From Taibaiella koreensis (GTDB lineage: Bacteria; Bacteroidota; Bacteroidia; Chitinophagales; Chitinophagaceae), in NCBI RefSeq assembly GCF_003545715.1, contig NZ_QVNU01000004.1, positions 1-64,000 of the forward strand: DNA of 64,000 nt. The letters run 5' to 3'. Numbering within the stretch: position 1 is the stretch's first letter; each line of letters opens with the position of its first letter. A program made the position numbers and the translations under genes. A model generated the notes under the pieces. That model was given only the letters and a program-made list of their open reading frames with translations, was not told the origin of the DNA and made no database searches. This document shows, one piece after another, positions 62,952-64,000 of this stretch.

Positions 62952-63566
62952 TTATCGGCCACCTGGTTTATTGAGATCCTGCAGGGATAACCATCCCGTG
63001 GTCACCTGCTTCCCGCCGTTATAAGAGCAGAGGGCAAAGCCATCCTGGACCTTGCTGATCCGCACCACATCGCCCTTTACCACGAAAGCCTTCCTGGTTG
63101 TCGTAGCCGATGGCTTATCGTGGAAATAAGCTTTGGTATTTTTTACATAACGGATCTCTATCCAGGGTTGCGCTTCGTCGAAGGTAAAAACGGCCGGCTC
63201 CTCATCGGCAAAGTGCTGTACATTCCAACAACCGCCATGCTCCTCAGCCAGGTGCACTTTGATCGTTTTGTCGCCGCCTGTTTCAAGTGTTCCGTCGATC
63301 ACATCATCCAGGGGCTGTGCCGGATAATAAGTTCTGATCTTGGCTTTTCCACCCGTTACTTTTCCTTCCAGATAAAAAGCGCAGGAGAATTTGGGATGAT
63401 CGGTACCCTCGTCGTAGCCGGTAGCGCTCTCAAAATATCCGGTGATCATTTGTGTCGCCGGGTTGTAGGCAATATCCAGCTCATCATAGCTCCCGGTGCG
63501 TATGCTTTGGCTGCGCGCAGAAAAAGTAAAGAGTAATAGTGCAGGGAGTAGACAAATGCTTTTCAT
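62952..63566 (-). CDS. Exported protein with SH3-like domain
   Basis: 204 residues with a signal peptide ending FSARS. The N-terminal half is beta-rich with two Cys (FSCAFYL, GGCWNV); the C-terminal 60 residues resemble a bacterial SH3 (KAYFHDKPSATTTRKAFVVK, GFALCSYNG ... TTGWLSL). Probably periplasmic. Single gene; role unknown. Confidence 0.75.
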   Translation of the reverse strand: MKSICLLPALLLFTFSARSQSIRTGSYDELDIAYNPATQMITGYFESATGYDEGTDHPKFSCAFYLEGKVTGGKAKIRTYYPAQPLDDVIDGTLETGGDKTIKVHLAEEHGGCWNVQHFADEEPAVFTFDEAQPWIEIRYVKNTKAYFHDKPSATTTRKAFVVKGDVVRISKVQDGFALCSYNGGKQVTTGWLSLQDLNKPGGR

Positions 63567-63631
63567 ATTGTTATCAGTAAGGTTTGACCAAAGCTACACC
63601 ATATCTGTATACAAATACTACCGGGCAACGG

Positions 63632-64000
63632 CTATTTACCAGCGGTAACCAATTGGTAAAAATGCTTGCGGTAAGTATCTGATACCGGGATCATACGATC
63701 CCCGATGCGGATACCGTCGCGCTCAATAGTATCGATCTTATCGATGGCGACCATATACGATTTGTGTACCCGGCATACGACATTTTGCGGTATCTCTGCT
63801 TCCAGCTCCCTGAAGGTCTGCAAGGTCATGATCTTTTTATGCTGGGTATGGATCATACGATAATCCCTGCGCCCTTCGATGAATAGTACATCACTGAGCA
63901 GAAGCTTTTCCAGGCGGTATTCCGTCTTGATAAAGATATAGTTGCGGGGCGCAGGATCTTTGCGCTCCAATTGCTGCTTTACCTTGTCCACAGCTTGTAG
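63632..64000 (-). CDS. LytTR-family response regulator, 5' truncated
   Basis: The frame is open to the end of the window, so the N-terminal part, probably a receiver domain, lies beyond it. Visible is the linker (AVDKVKQQLERKD) and a complete LytTR DNA-binding domain (NYIFIKTEYRLEKLLLSDVL ... VHKSYMVAIDKIDTI ... PVSDTYRKHFYQLV). LytTR regulators are the usual partners of LytS-type kinases such as those at 25293 and 29581, but this one is over 30 kb away; its own kinase is probably just outside the window. Confidence 0.88.
   Translation of the reverse strand, partial: LQAVDKVKQQLERKDPAPRNYIFIKTEYRLEKLLLSDVLFIEGRRDYRMIHTQHKKIMTLQTFRELEAEIPQNVVCRVHKSYMVAIDKIDTIERDGIRIGDRMIPVSDTYRKHFYQLVTAGK

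Overview
The window looks like a Bacteroidota chromosome, most likely Chitinophagaceae or a close relative. The signs are type IX secretion (T9SS) C-terminal sorting domains of type A and of the gliding-associated type B, a TonB-dependent receptor with a carboxypeptidase-like N-terminal domain, hybrid sensor kinases with periplasmic propellers, promoters matching the Bacteroidota TTG-N19-TAnnTTTG pattern, and few Shine-Dalgarno sites. The genus cannot be read from the sequence alone.

Region 1 (1-22058) is the 3' part of a non-ribosomal peptide/polyketide cluster, all on the + strand. It holds an NRPS cut by the window start (A-T-C-A-T), a set of genes that should build a hydroxymalonyl-type extender unit on a free carrier protein (3-hydroxyacyl-CoA dehydrogenase, ACP, acyl-CoA dehydrogenase, FkbH-like protein), a KAS III-like protein with a changed catalytic triad, a hybrid KS-AT-T-C protein whose AT is shrunken and lacks its catalytic serine, and a 3172-residue NRPS (half C-A-T-C-A-T-C-A-T-TE). 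Two adenylation domains can be read with some confidence: ornithine (code DVGEIGSIDK) and glycine-like (DMLQLGTVWK). The main hypothesis is that the extender is delivered in trans, perhaps by the KAS III-like protein, to a module whose own AT has decayed.

Region 2 (22059-32526) contains three sensor histidine kinases with no response regulator beside them, an orphan lanthipeptide-type precursor peptide (94 residues, GG leader, Cys/Thr/Ser-rich core) lying between two of them, a hydrolase remnant, a GNAT acetyltransferase and a chromate transporter. Region 3 (32527-44272) contains a VOC protein, a repeat-rich gene-free island, an aldo/keto reductase with an AraC regulator, a lipoprotein, a secreted Lys-C-like protease, a short UvrA paralogue and two secreted proteins.

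Region 4 (44273-53100) contains an AhpD-like protein, a small HEAGH protein, a VWA/MoxR-type ATPase pair, a pseudouridine synthase, a T9SS cargo protein, ferritin, a membrane protein, and an arsenic operon. In that operon arsR, a DUF6428-type gene, a 41-residue membrane peptide gene and arsC lie close together; two near-identical palindromic operators are present and no arsenite exporter is. Region 5 (53101-64000) contains a siderophore-type TonB receptor, two large T9SS surface proteins, a small envelope operon, a lipoprotein, a secreted SH3-like protein and the 3' end of a LytTR response regulator.

Three copies of a roughly 130-bp nested palindrome (4811-4946, 7400-7533, 33804-33932) and at least three full or partial copies of a second dispersed repeat run through the window. 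Two of the palindromes frame the ACP/dehydrogenase/KAS III block of the extender-unit genes. No tRNA, rRNA, CRISPR array or transposase gene was seen.
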